The notes beneath the pieces are model-generated. The model searched no databases, had not been told where the DNA came from, and saw only the letters and a list, made by a program, of their open reading frames with translations. From an uncultured Veillonellaceae bacterium (GTDB taxonomy: Bacteria; Bacillota; Negativicutes; Veillonellales; Dialisteraceae): 64,000 nt of DNA. Below, piece after piece: positions 20,095 to 28,684 of this stretch. Location of the stretch: NCBI GenBank assembly GCA_958348245.1, contig CATVYJ010000004.1, positions 1 to 64,000 on the forward strand. The letters run 5' to 3'. The position numbers and the translations under genes were made by a program. Each line of letters begins with the position of its first letter. The first letter of the stretch is position 1.

Positions 20095-22314
20095 TTATTC
20101 TTTTTTCGTGATGGGCGCGAAGGCCACCATGATCTGGCGCACCTGGCCGCCCGGGAAGAGAAGCTTGAGCATCATGCGCTTGCCTTCGCCGGAGACTTCC
20201 GTCACCCGTCCTTCGCCCCAGAGCTTGTGCACGGCGGTGTCCCCCACTTTCCAGTCGTAAGTCGCGCCGGCCCGCGCCTCCATGCGCTTCGGCCGCTGCG
20301 GGGCGTACGAATTGGACAGAGCCCATTTGCTCGCCTGCGAATCCACCCGGCGGCGGAAGTCGCGCTGCGCTTCTTCCCCGTCGTCGCGGCGCACCTCGTC
20401 CATGAGATCCGGCGGGATTTCCTTCAGGAAGCGGCTCGCCGTATAGGGCTTCAGCTGGCCGTACATGGTGCGCATGTCCGTATTCGTCACGTAGAGCTTT
20501 TCCTTCGCCCGGGTGATGCCCACGTAGCAGAGGCGGCGCTCCTCTTCGAGCTTCGTCTCGTCCATGAGAGAACGCACCCCCGGGAAAATCCCCTCGTCCA
20601 TCCCCGCGAGAAAGACCAGAGGAAATTCGAGCCCCTTCGCGCTGTGGATGGTCATGAGCGTCACCTTGCCGTCGCTTTCGTCGTACGCGTCGGTGTCGCT
20701 CACAAGAGCGGTCTTTTCGAGAAAATCGTCCAGCGTGCCCTCCGGATTTTCCTGCTGAAATTCCTTCGCCACGTTGAACAGTTCGCCGATATTCGCCTCC
20801 CGGTCGTGCTTGCGCTCGTCGGGCTCTTTCGCCTCCTGGATGTACCGGGCGTAATCCGTGCCGCGCACGACCTTCTCAAGGAGGGTGAAGATATCGCTCT
20901 CCGCGGCGGCGTTCAGAAATTCAAAGATGAGGGCGCTGAATTTCTGGAGCTTCTGCTGCGCCGCCTTCGGCAGGCCCGACGCTTCCGACGCCATGATGGC
21001 CTCGAAGAGCGAGCAGCCGCTCTCACGCGCAAAGGCGGCGAGCTTTTCCACCGTGGTGTCCCCGATGCCGCGCTTCGGCACGTTGATGATGCGCCGGAGG
21101 CTCACGTCGTCCCGGAAATTGGCGAGAAGCCGCAGATAGGCCATGATGTCCTTGATTTCCTGCCGCTCGTAGAAGCGCACGCCCCCCACCATGGTGTAGT
21201 CGATCCATTTGTTTTTGATGGCGTCTTCGATGGAGCGGGACTGGGCGTTCATGCGGTACAGCACCGCCATGTCGTTGTACGACCGGTGGTTCACGTCGTG
21301 CTCGTGCTTCATGGTGCGCGCGATAAAATCCGCCTCTTCTTTCTCGTCCGCCGCGTGGTAGTGCTGGATGTGCGCGCCCGCCTGATTCTGCGTCCAGAGG
21401 CGCTTAGCCGGGCGGTTCAGGTTGTTCTGGATGACCGCGTTCGCCGCGTCGAGAATGACCTTTGTGGAGCGGTAATTCTGCTCGAGCTTGATGATCTTCG
21501 CCTTCGGGTAGTCCTTCTGGAAATCGAGGATATTCCGCAGGTCCGCCCCGCGCCAGCTGTAGATGCTCTGGTCCGCGTCTCCCACGGCGCAGATGTTTTC
21601 CCGCGCGCCCGCGATGTACTTCGCCATGAGGTACTGCGCGTGGTTCGTGTCCTGGTATTCGTCGATGAGGATGTAGTGGAAATGGCGCTGCCATTTCTCC
21701 CGGATGTCTTCCCGCTCGAGGAGCTTCGTCGTGAGGAGGAGCAAGTCGTCGAAGTCGAGGGCGTTATTCTGCTTCATCCGCCGGTCGTACTGGGCGTACA
21801 CCTCCGCCACCTTCTGCGCGTGGAAATTCCCCTCCGCTTCGCGGGCGTACGCCTCCGGCGTGAGAAGCGCGTTCTTCGCGTTGGAAATGCGCCCCTGCAC
21901 GGCCTGCGGCTGGTACTGCTTGTCGTCCAGGTTCATTTCCTTCAGGATGGTCTTCACCACGGACTTGCTGTCATCCGCGTCGTAGATGGTGAATTTTTTC
22001 GTGTACGGCGGAAGCGCTTCGATTTCCTGCCGGAGAAAGCGCGCCCCGAAGGAGTGGAACGTGTACATCCAGATTTTATCCGCCTCGGGGCCCACCAGCT
22101 GATGCACGCGTTCCCGCATCTCCGCCGCGGCCTTGTTCGTGAAGGTGATGGCCAGGATCTCCCACGGGCGGATGCCCTGCTCGAGCATGTACGCGATGCG
22201 GCACGTGAGGGCCTTCGTCTTGCCCGATCCCGCGCCGGCCATGATGAGCACCGGCCCTTCGGTCTGCGTCACCGCCGCGCGCTGCTCCGGATTCAGTTCG
22301 TCTAAATAACTCAT
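20095..22314 (-). CDS. pcrA: ATP-dependent DNA helicase PcrA
   Basis: 739 residues. It begins MSYLDELNPEQRAAV. Motifs are IMAGAGSGKTKA, ITFTNKAAAEMRERV, LIDEYQDTN, VGDADQSIYSWRGAD, LEQNYRST, VTLMTIHSAKGLEFP and VGITRAKEKLYV. The C-terminal WKVGDTAVHKLWGEGRV is the Tudor-like domain that binds RNA polymerase. It is the main UvrD-type helicase for repair and replication-conflict resolution. The start is chosen by the SD GAAAGGAAACGC and by homology. It is downstream of ppaC by 72 bp and may share its transcript. Confidence 0.95.
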   Translation of the reverse strand: MSYLDELNPEQRAAVTQTEGPVLIMAGAGSGKTKALTCRIAYMLEQGIRPWEILAITFTNKAAAEMRERVHQLVGPEADKIWMYTFHSFGARFLRQEIEALPPYTKKFTIYDADDSKSVVKTILKEMNLDDKQYQPQAVQGRISNAKNALLTPEAYAREAEGNFHAQKVAEVYAQYDRRMKQNNALDFDDLLLLTTKLLEREDIREKWQRHFHYILIDEYQDTNHAQYLMAKYIAGARENICAVGDADQSIYSWRGADLRNILDFQKDYPKAKIIKLEQNYRSTKVILDAANAVIQNNLNRPAKRLWTQNQAGAHIQHYHAADEKEEADFIARTMKHEHDVNHRSYNDMAVLYRMNAQSRSIEDAIKNKWIDYTMVGGVRFYERQEIKDIMAYLRLLANFRDDVSLRRIINVPKRGIGDTTVEKLAAFARESGCSLFEAIMASEASGLPKAAQQKLQKFSALIFEFLNAAAESDIFTLLEKVVRGTDYARYIQEAKEPDERKHDREANIGELFNVAKEFQQENPEGTLDDFLEKTALVSDTDAYDESDGKVTLMTIHSAKGLEFPLVFLAGMDEGIFPGVRSLMDETKLEEERRLCYVGITRAKEKLYVTNTDMRTMYGQLKPYTASRFLKEIPPDLMDEVRRDDGEEAQRDFRRRVDSQASKWALSNSYAPQRPKRMEARAGATYDWKVGDTAVHKLWGEGRVTEVSGEGKRMMLKLLFPGGQVRQIMVAFAPITKKE

Positions 22315-22386
22315 GCGTTTCCTTTCGTAAAAAAGAAACCCATACATGGCGCGCCACATATGAGCCTCTTCTGTGTCTATGCGAAC

Positions 22387-23313
22387 TTATTTCGAAAGCG
22401 CCTTGATGAGGAAGGGCGTGACCTGCTTCTTCCGGGACATGACGCCGGGAAGGAAAATCTTTCCGCCTTCCGCTTTTTTGCCGAACGCTTCTTCCGCGGT
22501 GGCTTCGTCGCCGTCGGTGTACCACAGATCCGTATTTTCCGTGAGGATGTTCGTCACCATGAGGTAGGACCCCGCGTAGCCCTTCGCCGCCTTTTCCGCG
22601 TTGAGCACCGCGAGGATCTCCGCTTTTTTCGCTTCGATGGGCGCGATGTCCATGACGGAAATCTGGCCGCAGGTGAAGACTTTGTCTCCCGCTTCAAATT
22701 CTTTCGTATCGTTGTGCGCGAGCTGTTCCGCCGTAAAGTCGGAGAGATCCGCGCCGGCTTTCAGCATGTCCATGCCGTACGCTTCGTAGTCCACGCCGGC
22801 GATGGCCGCCAGTTCTTCCACGGCCTTTCTGTCTTCGTCCGTCGTGGTGGGCGAGCGGAAGAGCACCGTGTCGGAAATGATGGCGGAGAGCATCATCCCC
22901 GCGATGTCCTTTGCGGGCACGACGCCGTGCAGCTTGTACAGGCCGTAGATGACCGTATTCACGCAGCCGAGAGGCCGGAAGAGCATGAATACCGGGCCGG
23001 GGGTCTCGAGGTCGCCCAGACGGTGATGGTCCACCACTTCCAGAATCTGCGCCGGATCGATGCCGTCCGCGCGCTGTTTCGATTCATTATGGTCCACGAG
23101 GATGACCGGCTGGTCCGCCGCGACGTGTTCCACATACTCCGGCGCTTCCACGCCGAAATAGTCGAGGGCGTACTTCGTTTCCTTATTCACTTCGCCCGCG
23201 CGCTTTGCGACGGCGTCCACGCCGAGCGTGCGCTTCAGCGCGGCGTAGCTCAGGGCGGCGGCGATGCTGTCCGTATCCGGGGATTTGTGTCCGATGACAA
23301 AAACCTGACTCAT
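22387..23313 (-). CDS. ppaC: Manganese-dependent inorganic pyrophosphatase (family II)
   Basis: 308 residues of the DHH superfamily. The metal-binding motifs are GHKSPDTDSI at residue 7, VILVDHNE near 70 and EVVDHHRLGD near 94. The C-terminal domain has the substrate-binding SRKKQVTPFL. It hydrolyses pyrophosphate to drive biosynthesis. The ATG at 23313 follows AAAGGAGAGATACT. Its extended -10 promoter is at 23369-23377, and pcrA lies downstream. Confidence 0.95.
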   Translation of the reverse strand: MSQVFVIGHKSPDTDSIAAALSYAALKRTLGVDAVAKRAGEVNKETKYALDYFGVEAPEYVEHVAADQPVILVDHNESKQRADGIDPAQILEVVDHHRLGDLETPGPVFMLFRPLGCVNTVIYGLYKLHGVVPAKDIAGMMLSAIISDTVLFRSPTTTDEDRKAVEELAAIAGVDYEAYGMDMLKAGADLSDFTAEQLAHNDTKEFEAGDKVFTCGQISVMDIAPIEAKKAEILAVLNAEKAAKGYAGSYLMVTNILTENTDLWYTDGDEATAEEAFGKKAEGGKIFLPGVMSRKKQVTPFLIKALSK

Positions 23314-23368
23314 AGTATCTCTCCTTTTTCTCTGCGGGGCGCGCCCCGCCTGTGAAATTTTCCTGTTT

Positions 23369-23377
23369 ATTATAGCA
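23369..23377 (-). promoter_or_regulatory. Extended -10 promoter of ppaC
   Basis: TGC-TATAAT on the minus strand. No clear -35 is seen. Confidence 0.55.
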
Positions 23378-23432
23378 TATTTTCTCCCGCGGCGGGCGGG
23401 AATGGCACGGCGGGGAAAACTTTCCGCGGCGC

Positions 23433-23467
23433 AAAAAAGCCCCCGCGCCCGAAGGCGTGAGAGCTTT
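23433..23467 (-). terminator. Terminator after the RND transporter gene
   Basis: Minus-strand hairpin (AGCTCTC..CGCC / GGCG..GGGGGCT with a TTC loop) followed by TTTTTTG. Confidence 0.75.
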
Positions 23468-23484
23468 TCCATCCGCAGAAGGGA

Positions 23485-26400
23485 TTATTCTTCCACTCTG
23501 CGCTTCTTGAAGGAGATGCCGTGCATCTTCTCGATGACGATGAAGAGCATGGGCGTAAGGAAAACGCTGAATACGGTCGCAGACAGCGTGCCGAAGACGA
23601 CGGCGATGCCCATTTCCGAACGGGACACCGAGCCCGCGCCCGTGGAGAGCGCCAGCGGGACGCAGCCGAGGATGAAGGCGAGCGACGTCATGAGAATCGG
23701 GCGGAGACGGATCTGCGCCGCTTCGACGGCCGCCTTGTGCACTTCCATGCCCGCGTCGGCGCGGACTTTCGCGTATTCCACGATCAGGATGGCGTTCTTC
23801 GCGGCCAGCCCGATGATGGTGAGAAGGCCGATCTGGAAATAGATATCGTTGTACACGTTGAGGAGCGTCGCGGCCAGCACCGCGCCGAAGAACCCGGTGG
23901 GGATGCCGAAGAGCACCGTGAACGGCACCTTCCAGCTTTCATAGAGCGCGGCCAGCGCGAGGAAGACGAAGAGCATGCCCAGACCGAGCGCGTACACGGT
24001 CTTGTCGCCCGATTCGCGTTCCTGCTGCGACGTCTCCGCAAACATGTACGCGTAACCGGTCGGCAGGACTTCCTGCGCCACTTCTTCGAGGGCGTTCAGC
24101 GCCTGCCCGGAGGAGTAGCCTTCCGCCTGGCTGCCGCCGATCTTGATGGCGGGGAAGTTGTTGAACCGCGTCAGGACGGAGGCGGAGCTGGTCTGCTTCG
24201 GCGTGATGAAGTTGCTGATGGGCACCATATTGCCGCTGCTGTCGCGGACGGTAATGAACTTGTTGTCCCCCGTATCCATGCGGTAATCGCTTTCCGCCTG
24301 GGCGACGACCTTGAAGTTTCTGCCGTAAATGGTGAAGTCGTTGATCTGCACGCCGCCGTAGTACGTCTGGAGCGTGGTGAAAATATCGGACACGTTGACG
24401 CCGTTTCTCATGGCTTTGTCGCGGTCGATATCGAAGTTGTACGCCGGCGTATCCATGCGGAACATGGTGTAGGCGTTGCTGATCTCCGGCCGCTGGTTCG
24501 CTTTCGCGAGGAACTGCTGCACGATGTCGTACAGTTCCTGCGTGCTGCCGCCGGCCTTGCTCTGGATGTAGATGGTGAAGCCGCCGGAAGCGCCCAGCCC
24601 CGGAATCGGCGGCGGGTTCATGCCGATGATGTTCACCGTCGGATGGAGCGCGCCGTACGCAAAGGATTTCGCGATATAGGAATCGACCTGCGTATCCGGC
24701 GTCTTCCGGTCGTCCCACGGCTGCAGCCGGAAGAAGGCCGTGCCGGCGCTCGGCTTATGGCCGCTGGAGAGGATATCCAGACCGGCCAGCCCCATGTAGT
24801 GAAGCATGCCTGGCTGAGAGGCCATGTATTCCGTAAATCCGTTGATCGCCTGATAGGTGCGGGACAGCGTCGCCCCTTCCGGCAGAGAAACCGACGCGAG
24901 GAAGTACCCGTTGTCTTCCTGCGGGATGAACGCCGTAGGCAGCCGTACGAAGAGCACGCCCGCGCAGGCGGCGATGCCCACGAGGACCCCCATGGGGACG
25001 ATCAGTTTCTGTCCGAGCTTATTCAGAATGACGCCGTATTTTTCAATCATCCGGTCAAAGCTGCGGTTGAACCAGTCGAAGAAGCGGTCCAGCCGGTTTT
25101 TGTCCGCTTCCTTCTTGCCTTCCTTCAGGAGCATCGCGCACAGGGTCGGCGTGAGCGACAGCGCCACGAAAGCGGAAATCAGGACGGACACGGCAATGGT
25201 CAGGGCGAACTGCTTGTACAGGATGCCCATGACGCCGCCCAGGAAGGCCACCGGCACGAAGACCGCCGCCAGAACGGCCGCGACGCCGATAACCGGGCTC
25301 TGCACCTTCTCCATGGCGATGATGGTCGCTTCCTTCGGCGCTTTGCCGTTGTAGCGCATCTCGTACTCCACGGCTTCGATGACGACGATGGCGTCGTCTA
25401 CGACCAGCCCGATGGCGAGCACCATGGCGAAGAGGGTCAGCGTATTGATGGTGAAATCAAGGATGGCGAAGGAGGCGAAGGTGCCCAGCAGGGAAACCGG
25501 CACGGCGATCATCGGGATGAACGTGGACCGGACATTCTGCAGGAAGAGGTACACGATGATGGCGACCAGGATCAGCGCTTCCACGAAGGTATGAAGCACT
25601 TCGTTGATGGACGCGTTGATGAAGTCCGTATTGTCGATGATGATCTCCGCGTTCATATCCGCGGGGAAGGACTTCCGGTCTTCCTCCAGCTTGGCTTTGA
25701 TGGCGCCCAGCGTTTCGATGGCGTTCGCATCGGTCGTCAGGGAAATGCCGATGCCGGAGCCCACGTGGCCGTCACTGTTGGAGACGAAGTTGTAGTCCTT
25801 CGCGTCCAGCTCGATGCGGGCCACGTCGGACAGATGGAGCATGGAGCCGTCGGGATTCGTGCGGAGCACGATGTTGCCGAATTCTTCCGGCGTCACCAGA
25901 CGGCCTCTGACCATGATGGTGTACTGGAAGGCCTGGCCCCCTGCTTCCGGCCGCGCGCCGAGGCTGCCGGCGGCGACCTGCTGGTTCTGGCCCTCCACTG
26001 CGGCGAGGACTTCCGCCGCCGTCACGTTGTTCTGCGCCATTTTCGTCGGGTCGAGCCAGAGGCGCATGCCGTATTCCGCGCCGAATTCCTGCACGTCGCC
26101 GACGCCCTTGATGTTCTTGATTTCATCAAGGTAGTTCATGCTGAAATAGTTTTTCAGGAAGACGTCGTCATAGGTGCCGTTCGGCGAAGTGAGGCCGATG
26201 ACCAGCGCGATATCCGCGGACGACTTCTTCGTGGTGACGCCCAGCGTGCGCACCGTATCCGGCAGCGACGGGTCCGCCTGCTGCACGGCGTTCTGCACGC
26301 GCACGTTGGCCATATCCTCGTCCGTGCCGGAGAGGAACTGCACCGTCAGGGAATAGGAACCGTCCGCATTGCTCGTGGAGGTCATGTTGTCGAAGCCTTC

Positions 26401-26616
26401 GACGCCGGTGACCTGCTTTTCGATGACTTCCGCCACCGTCTGCTCCACGACGTCGGAGTCAGCGCCCGGGTAGTTTGCACGGACGGAGATCTGCGGCGGC
26501 GTGATCGTCGGATAGCGGTCCACCGGCAGGGTGAACATGCAGAGGAAGCCGGCGATGGTGATGAAAAGCGCGATAACGATGGCGAATACAGGACGGTTGA
26601 TAAAGAACTTTGCCAT
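23485..26616 (-). CDS. acrB: RND (HAE1) multidrug efflux transporter, AcrB-like
   Basis: 1043 residues, the usual AcrB length. It starts MAKFFINRPVFAIVIALFI. There are two six-helix halves with large periplasmic loops. The proton relay is intact: LAIGLVVDDAIVV (Asp pair about residue 407) and LAAKNAILIVEYAKV (Lys about 940). A proton-driven inner-membrane pump of this type exports drugs or bile through the outer membrane, which shows that the host is diderm. It follows its adaptor gene by 13 bp. No TolC-type outer-membrane channel is next to it. The substrate is unknown. Confidence 0.96.
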   Translation of the reverse strand: MAKFFINRPVFAIVIALFITIAGFLCMFTLPVDRYPTITPPQISVRANYPGADSDVVEQTVAEVIEKQVTGVEGFDNMTSTSNADGSYSLTVQFLSGTDEDMANVRVQNAVQQADPSLPDTVRTLGVTTKKSSADIALVIGLTSPNGTYDDVFLKNYFSMNYLDEIKNIKGVGDVQEFGAEYGMRLWLDPTKMAQNNVTAAEVLAAVEGQNQQVAAGSLGARPEAGGQAFQYTIMVRGRLVTPEEFGNIVLRTNPDGSMLHLSDVARIELDAKDYNFVSNSDGHVGSGIGISLTTDANAIETLGAIKAKLEEDRKSFPADMNAEIIIDNTDFINASINEVLHTFVEALILVAIIVYLFLQNVRSTFIPMIAVPVSLLGTFASFAILDFTINTLTLFAMVLAIGLVVDDAIVVIEAVEYEMRYNGKAPKEATIIAMEKVQSPVIGVAAVLAAVFVPVAFLGGVMGILYKQFALTIAVSVLISAFVALSLTPTLCAMLLKEGKKEADKNRLDRFFDWFNRSFDRMIEKYGVILNKLGQKLIVPMGVLVGIAACAGVLFVRLPTAFIPQEDNGYFLASVSLPEGATLSRTYQAINGFTEYMASQPGMLHYMGLAGLDILSSGHKPSAGTAFFRLQPWDDRKTPDTQVDSYIAKSFAYGALHPTVNIIGMNPPPIPGLGASGGFTIYIQSKAGGSTQELYDIVQQFLAKANQRPEISNAYTMFRMDTPAYNFDIDRDKAMRNGVNVSDIFTTLQTYYGGVQINDFTIYGRNFKVVAQAESDYRMDTGDNKFITVRDSSGNMVPISNFITPKQTSSASVLTRFNNFPAIKIGGSQAEGYSSGQALNALEEVAQEVLPTGYAYMFAETSQQERESGDKTVYALGLGMLFVFLALAALYESWKVPFTVLFGIPTGFFGAVLAATLLNVYNDIYFQIGLLTIIGLAAKNAILIVEYAKVRADAGMEVHKAAVEAAQIRLRPILMTSLAFILGCVPLALSTGAGSVSRSEMGIAVVFGTLSATVFSVFLTPMLFIVIEKMHGISFKKRRVEE

Positions 26617-26629
26617 AGTCCCTCCTTAC

Positions 26630-27784
26630 TTATGCGCCGGTATCCCGGGCCGCGATCTGTTCGTCCAGCTTCTCGCGGGAAATCTCTTCCCCTTCGACCG
26701 CCTGGCCGACCGTGACCTTGCCCTGGCCTTCGACGATGATCACGTCGTCAGGCGACAGGCCGCCGGTGACTACGGTGTAGTTGCCGTAGGTGCCGCCGAT
26801 CTGGATGGATTTCTGCGACACTTTGTTGTCGACCACTACATCGACCATATTTTTATCGAGGAGCGGAATCAGCGCCTGCGTCGGAATGAGGAGGCTGTCC
26901 GCCGCGATTTCCGTATCGGAGACGATGGTGCCGTACATGCCCGGCACGAGGAGTCCCTGCGGATTTTCAAATTCCGCCTTCATGGAGAGCTGGCCGCTGG
27001 TGAGGCCGGGATTGATCTGCACGATGCGGCCCGTCCCCTCATAGAGGCTGCCGTCCGACAGGCGCAGCTTCAGGCCGCTGCCCCAGACGTTCATGTCCAC
27101 ATTTTTCCGCGCCATCTGCAGATATTCCGTTTCGGACATATCGAACTGCACGTACACCGGATCCGTGGAGGAGATGGTGACGAGCGCCGTATTGCCCGCC
27201 GTGGCATAAGTGCCGATATTCACGTCGTCCATGGAGAGCTTGCCGTTGAACGGCGCGCGGACGATGGTGTCGTCCAGATCATCCTGCGCGATCTGCACCT
27301 GCGCGCCCGCCGCGTTGTACGCCTGGAGATACTGCTCGGTCATGGCTTTCTGGTTGTCGTACATCTGGCGGGAAATGCCGTCGACGGCGATGAGCTGTTC
27401 ATACCGGGCGAGATCGGACAGCGCGTTCTGATACGTCGCCCCGCACTGGGCCTGGTTGGCCTGGGCGTTGGCCAGATTGGCCGCGTACTGCCGCGTATCG
27501 ATGCGGTAGAGAGGCTGCCCTTCGGTGACCGTCTCGCCGCCGTCGATGTATTTCTCCATGATCGTGCCGGATACGCGGGACCGCACGGGCACTTCCTGCA
27601 GCGCCGCCACCGTGCCGGTGTATTCGTAGACGATGGGCGTATCCGAAGTGAACGGACGGAACGTCGTCACCTTCGTGGCCTGCGCGGCCGGCGCCGCCTG
27701 CTGCTTGCCGCAGCCGCCCGCAAGGACGCCCGTCGCCGCGACGGCTGCCAGCACCGATACGGCGAGCCATTTTTTATACTTCAT
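26630..27784 (-). CDS. acrA: RND efflux periplasmic adaptor lipoprotein, AcrA-like
   Basis: 384 residues. An N-terminal lipoprotein signal ends in the lipobox LAGGC (Cys ~25), so it is processed by LspA. Membrane-fusion domains follow in order: lipoyl half-motifs (VPVRSRVSGTIMEKYIDGG; DTIVRAPFNGKLS), an alpha hairpin (~100-165) and beta-barrel (VYVQFDMSETEYL...). It links the inner-membrane pump at 23485-26616 to an outer-membrane channel. Its promoter -10 overlaps a perfect palindrome at 27834-27849, a likely repressor site; no regulator gene is adjacent. Confidence 0.95.
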   Translation of the reverse strand: MKYKKWLAVSVLAAVAATGVLAGGCGKQQAAPAAQATKVTTFRPFTSDTPIVYEYTGTVAALQEVPVRSRVSGTIMEKYIDGGETVTEGQPLYRIDTRQYAANLANAQANQAQCGATYQNALSDLARYEQLIAVDGISRQMYDNQKAMTEQYLQAYNAAGAQVQIAQDDLDDTIVRAPFNGKLSMDDVNIGTYATAGNTALVTISSTDPVYVQFDMSETEYLQMARKNVDMNVWGSGLKLRLSDGSLYEGTGRIVQINPGLTSGQLSMKAEFENPQGLLVPGMYGTIVSDTEIAADSLLIPTQALIPLLDKNMVDVVVDNKVSQKSIQIGGTYGNYTVVTGGLSPDDVIIVEGQGKVTVGQAVEGEEISREKLDEQIAARDTGA

Positions 27785-27833
27785 ATTCTTCCTCCCCTGT
27801 ATTGCTTGTTATCAGGAATGCAATTAATTCTAA

Positions 27834-27849
27834 CTATCACTTATGATAG
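27834..27849. promoter_or_regulatory. Putative operator of the efflux operon
   Basis: Perfect palindrome CTATCA-CTTA-TGATAG. Six-base arms around four bases overlap the -10 of the acrA promoter. A TetR- or MarR-type repressor site is the natural guess. Confidence 0.5.
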
Positions 27850-27871
27850 CAAAGTAAGGCGCGGAAATCAA
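27843..27871 (-). promoter_or_regulatory. Promoter of acrAB
   Basis: On the minus strand: TTGATT (27871-27866), 17 bp spacer, TATCAT (27848-27843), about 60 bp upstream of the acrA ATG. Confidence 0.6.
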
Positions 27872-27902
27872 TTAGTTTATTAATTATTTCTCCGGGCTCC
27901 TC

Positions 27903-28370
27903 TCAGAGCGCCTCCACGGGCACTTTCACCACGGCCTTGCGGATGCGGCGCACGCCCCCCGCTCCGGCGCAGAGCGGACGGTGCAGATCCTCCGGGAAAA
28001 ACACCGCGAAGCGTCCGGGCCGCATATAAACTTTCGTCTCGTCGTCAGCCCCTTCGTAGAAATAGAGATCCCGGTCGGGCAGCGCTTCCTTCTCGCCCCG
28101 CGCGTCGTGCAGCGGCAGAGCGCCGATCCATTCCTCTCCTTCGACGAGGTACACCACGTCGATGAACTGTCTGTGGCCTTCCACGCGGCGCATCACGGCG
28201 GGTTCCGTGGAAGGAGATTCCAGGGACATCACGCCGCATCCCTCGATGGGATACTTCCCGTCCTCCGCATGCGCGAAATCAAAAGCGCGCACCTTCTTGA
28301 GGCATTCATAAATGAGCGGGGGCAGCTGCGGCGCGTAATTTTCCAGCCATGCGGCGTCTCCGGTAATCAT
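27903..28370 (-). CDS. YhcH/YjgK/YiaL (EbgC) family cupin-like protein
   Basis: 155 residues of the DUF386 family, a double-stranded beta helix. Conserved features are GKYPIEGCGVMSLES, EGHRQFIDVVYLVEGEE near residue 65 and the metal-binding MRPGRFAVFFPEDLHRP near 115. Family members act in sialic acid or other sugar use, possibly as anomerases or isomerases; the substrate here is unknown. The start is placed at the ATG of MITGDA, 7-8 bp after AAGGAGG. A consensus promoter with a 20-base-arm palindrome across its -10 (28394-28442) suggests tight repression. No sugar gene is adjacent. Confidence 0.85.
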   Translation of the reverse strand: MITGDAAWLENYAPQLPPLIYECLKKVRAFDFAHAEDGKYPIEGCGVMSLESPSTEPAVMRRVEGHRQFIDVVYLVEGEEWIGALPLHDARGEKEALPDRDLYFYEGADDETKVYMRPGRFAVFFPEDLHRPLCAGAGGVRRIRKAVVKVPVEAL

Positions 28371-28393
28371 GGCCATTCCTCCTTCCGTACTGG

Positions 28394-28442
28394 AAATAAA
28401 TAGCATTCTATTTATTTTACCCAGAGGCCCCTTTTTGGTCAA
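28394..28442 (-). promoter_or_regulatory. Promoter and operator-like palindrome of the YhcH-family gene
   Basis: On the minus strand: TTGACC (28442-28437), 17 bp spacer, TAAAAT (28419-28414). A perfect 10-bp inverted repeat, AAATAAATAG / CTATTTATTT around CATT (28394-28417), covers the -10 and start site. Confidence 0.6.
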
Positions 28443-28518
28443 GGCAGGGAATTTCTTCCGCAGGGCTATAGAAAAAATCTCTGCCTCCCGCCGGCCCCGC
28501 GGCGCGCCTGCGGGCAAA

Positions 28519-28547
28519 TTGACAAGCCCATGCGGGAATGCTATAGT
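28519..28547 (+). promoter_or_regulatory. Promoter of the methionine operon
   Basis: TTGACA (28519-28524), 17 bp spacer, TATAGT (28542-28547). It starts a ~130-nt leader before the first gene at 28685. Confidence 0.7.
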
Positions 28548-28553
28548 GAAACC

Positions 28554-28668
28554 GTTCATCACAAGGGCGGAAAGAGGGCCCTCTCCGAAGGAAAGGCCGC
28601 GCTCTGCCCGCACGCCGCGCCGATCATGCGCGCCGCGCATCTTCGTCCTGCGGGATGAAGATTTTTTT
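28554..28668 (+). promoter_or_regulatory. Leader with intrinsic terminator: candidate attenuator or riboswitch
   Basis: The leader ends in a 10-bp hairpin with a four-base loop (28639-28648 / 28653-28662) and a seven-T tract (28662-28668). This is only 3 nt before the AGAGGAGG ribosome site of the first met gene. A competing hairpin (ATGCGC-GCC-GCGCAT, 28626-28640) shares its 5' edge. The upstream part has GGGC/GCCC-type complementarity but matches no SAM, SAH, cobalamin or THF aptamer that I recognise. Confidence 0.6.
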
Positions 28669-28684
28669 GTAAGAGGAGGTCTGT

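Noticed and set aside
23521..26715. 1064-aa plus-strand ORF opposite the RND transporter
   Set aside because: Long antisense ORF caused by codon bias of the acrB-like gene; Asp/His/Arg-rich and without domains.
28554..28640. Cobalamin, SAM or THF riboswitch in the met leader
   Set aside because: None of the conserved core sequences of these aptamers was found, so only the terminator/attenuator is claimed.
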